A stretch of 53,062 bases of DNA, from contig JANSXN010000012.1 of assembly GCA_024742935.1 (NCBI GenBank), positions 1 to 53,062 on the forward strand, given 5' to 3'. This document shows positions 50,832 to 53,062 of the stretch, one piece after another; position 1 is the first letter of the stretch; the number at the start of each line of letters is the position of its first letter. The position numbers were made by a program, and so were the translations under genes. The notes under the pieces are model-generated. The model saw nothing but the letters and a program-made list of their open reading frames with translations, was not told where the DNA came from and made no database searches. Source of the DNA: Flavobacteriaceae bacterium (GTDB lineage: Bacteria; Bacteroidota; Bacteroidia; Flavobacteriales; Flavobacteriaceae).

Positions 50832-52532
50832 ATGTTTAAAAAATTACTTTTACCAGTCGCTTTACTTTTTGTGGCTTTTCCCCTTTTTAGCCAAACAATA
50901 GTAAACACAGATCCCGAAAACAGAAAAGCAATTTTAGAGGAATTTACAGGAATTAACTGTCAATTTTGTCCACAAGGGCATGCAATTGCAAATGCCATCA
51001 AAGCCAATAACCCAGATGATTTTTTTGTTATTAACATTCATCAAGGTGGGTTTGCAAACCCCGGTGCCGGTCAACCTGATTTTAGAACGCCCTTTGGAAA
51101 TGCGATAGTTAATCAATCGTATTCCGGTGGTGGCTTTGGTTATCCGTCAGGTACTGTAAACCGTCAAAATTTTCCTGGAAGAGAAATGACCGCACCGGGA
51201 ACAACTGCAATGAGTAGAAGCTTTTGGACAGTTTCTTCAAATGAGACAATCGCTCAATCTTCATATGTGAATGTAGGTGTCGAAGCAGAAATTGACATCA
51301 ATACCCGAGAATTAACAGTTCATGTTGAAGCATACTATACCGGTAACAGCCCACAATCAACAAACAAACTAAACGTAGCCTTATTACAGAACAACACACT
51401 AGGACCACAAAGTGGCGGTAATATGGGAAATAATTATGTACACATGCATAGATTAGTTCATTTGTTAACAGGACAATGGGGTGTTGATATCAACACAACA
51501 ACTACAGGTAGCTTTGTAGATGAAACTTTTACATATACTATTCCTGCAGACTACAACGGAGTTCCTGTCGATTTTTTTGAAGCAGAACTAGAGCTTGTGG
51601 TTTTCATAACAGAAACACAACAAAATATTATTAGCGGTAACGGGGCATTTGCTACTTACACAGGTTTAGCAAATGCTAATGATATTAGAATAAATGAGAT
51701 AGGTGAAATAATGAATCAGTGTAATGATGTAATTACTCCAACAATAAAGGTTCAAAACGTTGGGTCAAATGACGCAACTTCACTCACAATTGAATATTCT
51801 GTGAATGGAGGAGCGGTTCAATCTTATGAATGGAATGGAGAACTCAACTCTGTTTCCTCTCAAACTATCGAATTGCCTGAGATACAGTATAACTTGCAGG
51901 CAAACAATACCTTAGTTGTTACAATAGAAAATGATGATGACAATTCAAACAATGAAATGACACTCAACTTTGACGAAGCAGTTGAAAGCAACTATGAATT
52001 GGACCTAACTATTCAAACTGATAACTGGGGTAGCGAAGTGAGATGGAATATTAAAAACCCTGAAGGACAAACCATTATCCAAGGAGGTCCTTATGGCAAT
52101 AATCAAACGATTAACGTAGAAATTGAATTACCAAATAACTGTTTTACTTTCAACCTCATTGATACATTTGGAGATGGTGGTGGTCCAGTTTCACTTGCTG
52201 ATTCTGATGGATTAATTATTTATTCAACCAATGGTAATTATGGCTCAGGAGAGTCTGAAAACTTTTCAGTTTCAAATAGTCCACTTTCACTTAACGAAAA
52301 TGATGAAATGGCTGTGCTGATTTACCCAAATCCAACCAGCGGAATTCTTAATGTTCAAACCAAAAATAATTTAAACATCACTATATTTGATTTAACAGGG
52401 AAACAGGTCTTCAATACAACTGATGTTTCAAATGGAAATCAAATTGACTTGAGTGCTCTTAATACAGGTTTATACCTTGTCAAAATGAATGATGGCATAA
52501 ATAATTCAACCCAAAAATTAATTATTAAATAA
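50832..52532 (+). CDS. Omp28-related T9SS-exported protein
   Basis: A 566-residue surface protein. Signal peptide (cut after LFSQ), then an Omp28-like thioredoxin-related domain with the motif ILEEFTGINCQFCPQGH (CxxC at C43 and C46), followed by beta-sandwich repeats (VESNYELDLTIQTDNWGSEV region) and a C-terminal T9SS domain (about 495-566: MAVLIYPNPTSGILNVQ to NTGLYLVKMNDG). The EFTGxxCxxCPxG block is characteristic of Omp28. It is divergent from tlpA and followed by a terminator and another secreted gene. Function unknown; the CxxC may be redox active. Confidence 0.87.
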   Translation: MFKKLLLPVALLFVAFPLFSQTIVNTDPENRKAILEEFTGINCQFCPQGHAIANAIKANNPDDFFVINIHQGGFANPGAGQPDFRTPFGNAIVNQSYSGGGFGYPSGTVNRQNFPGREMTAPGTTAMSRSFWTVSSNETIAQSSYVNVGVEAEIDINTRELTVHVEAYYTGNSPQSTNKLNVALLQNNTLGPQSGGNMGNNYVHMHRLVHLLTGQWGVDINTTTTGSFVDETFTYTIPADYNGVPVDFFEAELELVVFITETQQNIISGNGAFATYTGLANANDIRINEIGEIMNQCNDVITPTIKVQNVGSNDATSLTIEYSVNGGAVQSYEWNGELNSVSSQTIELPEIQYNLQANNTLVVTIENDDDNSNNEMTLNFDEAVESNYELDLTIQTDNWGSEVRWNIKNPEGQTIIQGGPYGNNQTINVEIELPNNCFTFNLIDTFGDGGGPVSLADSDGLIIYSTNGNYGSGESENFSVSNSPLSLNENDEMAVLIYPNPTSGILNVQTKNNLNITIFDLTGKQVFNTTDVSNGNQIDLSALNTGLYLVKMNDGINNSTQKLIIK

Positions 52533-52540
52533 ATTTTCCC

Positions 52541-52570
52541 GGGGGGGTCTTTCTGGCCTCCCCTTTTTTT
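52541..52570 (+). terminator. Probable terminator after the Omp28-like gene
   Basis: A G-run (52541-52547) pairs with CCCC (52560-52563) and is directly followed by seven T. The stem is short but GC-rich and the T-tract is clear. Confidence 0.55.
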
Positions 52571-52582
52571 AAAATCACTATT

Positions 52583-53062
52583 ATGAAAAAGATATCTTTA
52601 TTACTTGTTTTTTTATTTATATCAACATTTACATTTGCTCAGTTTAATGTAACTGATTATGATGATGTACCCATTTTAGATGGAGATATTAGAGGCTTTA
52701 ATTCAACCTTAGCATCTGATGGTACTTTATACTTCTGGATTAATAATGAATCTCAAACAGATGAGATTTTTGTTAGAATAAAATTAGAATCTATCACAAA
52801 TGGAGATGGTAGTGCTTATCAATTTTGTTTTGCTACACTTTGTATTTTTGATGTACAGGAGGGAGAGACTTACCCTGTTTCCGGAGGACCGGTAACCATT
52901 CCTGCTGGAGGTACTAATGCTGAATTTGATAAATTTTTTAATGAAAATGAAGGTGATGGGAGTAATTACCCAATGGATTTTGTTTGGAAATTTTTCCAGG
53001 TTGATGGAGATGATAATGAAATTGGTGAGTCAATAACTTTTACATATCGTTATGACCCAAAC
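52583..53062 (+). CDS. Secreted protein, 3' end beyond the window
   Basis: ATG 52583 opens a frame that runs without stop to the right edge (160 codons). It begins with a signal peptide (KKISLLLVFLFISTFTFAQ), then a beta-sandwich-like domain with FCFATLCIFDVQEGETYPV and an acidic, Asn-rich composition, including paired Cys in FCFATLC. It follows the Omp28-like gene in the same direction, so a T9SS-type surface protein is likely, but the sorting domain, if any, is outside the window. Confidence 0.78.
   Translation, partial: MKKISLLLVFLFISTFTFAQFNVTDYDDVPILDGDIRGFNSTLASDGTLYFWINNESQTDEIFVRIKLESITNGDGSAYQFCFATLCIFDVQEGETYPVSGGPVTIPAGGTNAEFDKFFNENEGDGSNYPMDFVWKFFQVDGDDNEIGESITFTYRYDPN

Noticed and set aside
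1-53062. tRNA, rRNA, riboswitch or CRISPR array
   Set aside because: No cloverleaf, rRNA-like block or regularly spaced direct repeats was seen by reading the gaps; a covariance-model search would be needed to exclude small ncRNAs.

Overview
The window comes from an AT-rich chromosome of a Bacteroidota bacterium, most likely a member of the Flavobacteriaceae. The evidence is: several secreted proteins with type IX secretion (T9SS) C-terminal sorting domains; promoter -7 elements of the Bacteroidota form TAnnTTTG in front of many genes; little sign of Shine-Dalgarno sequences; and families typical of this group (S46 dipeptidyl-peptidase, Omp28-related protein, DUF6029, DUF5723, DUF6503, DUF4136, Mpl, an Hpt-Adk fusion). 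Most of it reads as core chromosome. I saw no rRNA, tRNA, CRISPR array, transposase, integrase or phage gene, and no gene-free stretch longer than 300 bases.

Layout. 1-6.4 kb: the 5' end of purK (minus), a SET-domain protein, a HAD phosphatase, an M20 amidohydrolase overlapping alanine racemase, then a fused hypoxanthine phosphoribosyltransferase/adenylate kinase followed by obgE. 6.5-11.8 kb: a DUF4136 lipoprotein, a TPR protein, a DPP7-like S46 peptidase and the murein-recycling ligase mpl. 11.8-17.9 kb: small hypothetical, PaiB-like and DUF1569 genes (minus), then radC, a YjjG-type nucleotidase and three cell-envelope proteins. 17.9-22.5 kb (minus): a kynurenine operon (DUF6503 lipoprotein, kynureninase, kynurenine 3-monooxygenase, 4-oxalocrotonate decarboxylase/hydratase type enzyme) and two tiny envelope genes. 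22.6-26.2 kb (minus): a light-repair operon (flavin reductase, DUF2256, DASH cryptochrome, iron-sulfur bacterial photolyase). 26.3-32.2 kb: a T9SS-exported haloperoxidase-like protein, a lipoprotein MsrA, a zinc-ribbon family coiled coil, a NIF3 protein and lpxK. 32.2-40.7 kb (minus): a TPR hybrid histidine kinase, lipA-gap, an ECF-type sigma factor, a glycosyltransferase, a Cys-rich small protein, murB and an aminotransferase. 40.8-53 kb: an aspartyl protease/PDZ protein, DUF1573, valS, an orphan secreted protein, a T9SS esterase-like protein, tlpA-DUF6029, an Omp28-type T9SS protein and a truncated secreted gene at the right edge.

How the genes fit together. Three groups look like working units: the kynurenine (tryptophan catabolism) operon; the blue-light DNA-repair operon with its own flavin reductase; and the TlpA/DUF6029/Omp28 cluster, where two secreted CxxC proteins flank an outer-membrane barrel. 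Cell-wall and envelope supply is spread through the window (alr, mpl, murB, lpxK).

The most striking observation is that valS carries an in-frame TAA at codon 807 of an otherwise intact 876-codon frame. The stop separates the catalytic enzyme from its C-terminal coiled-coil tRNA-binding arm. Also notable are a recurring near-palindromic word (TTTCGCG[A/T]AAGCG) in genes and gaps, a GC-rich hairpin repeat present twice, and an 89-base imperfect palindrome beside an orphan gene. I did not find a clear multi-gene defence or mobile system.
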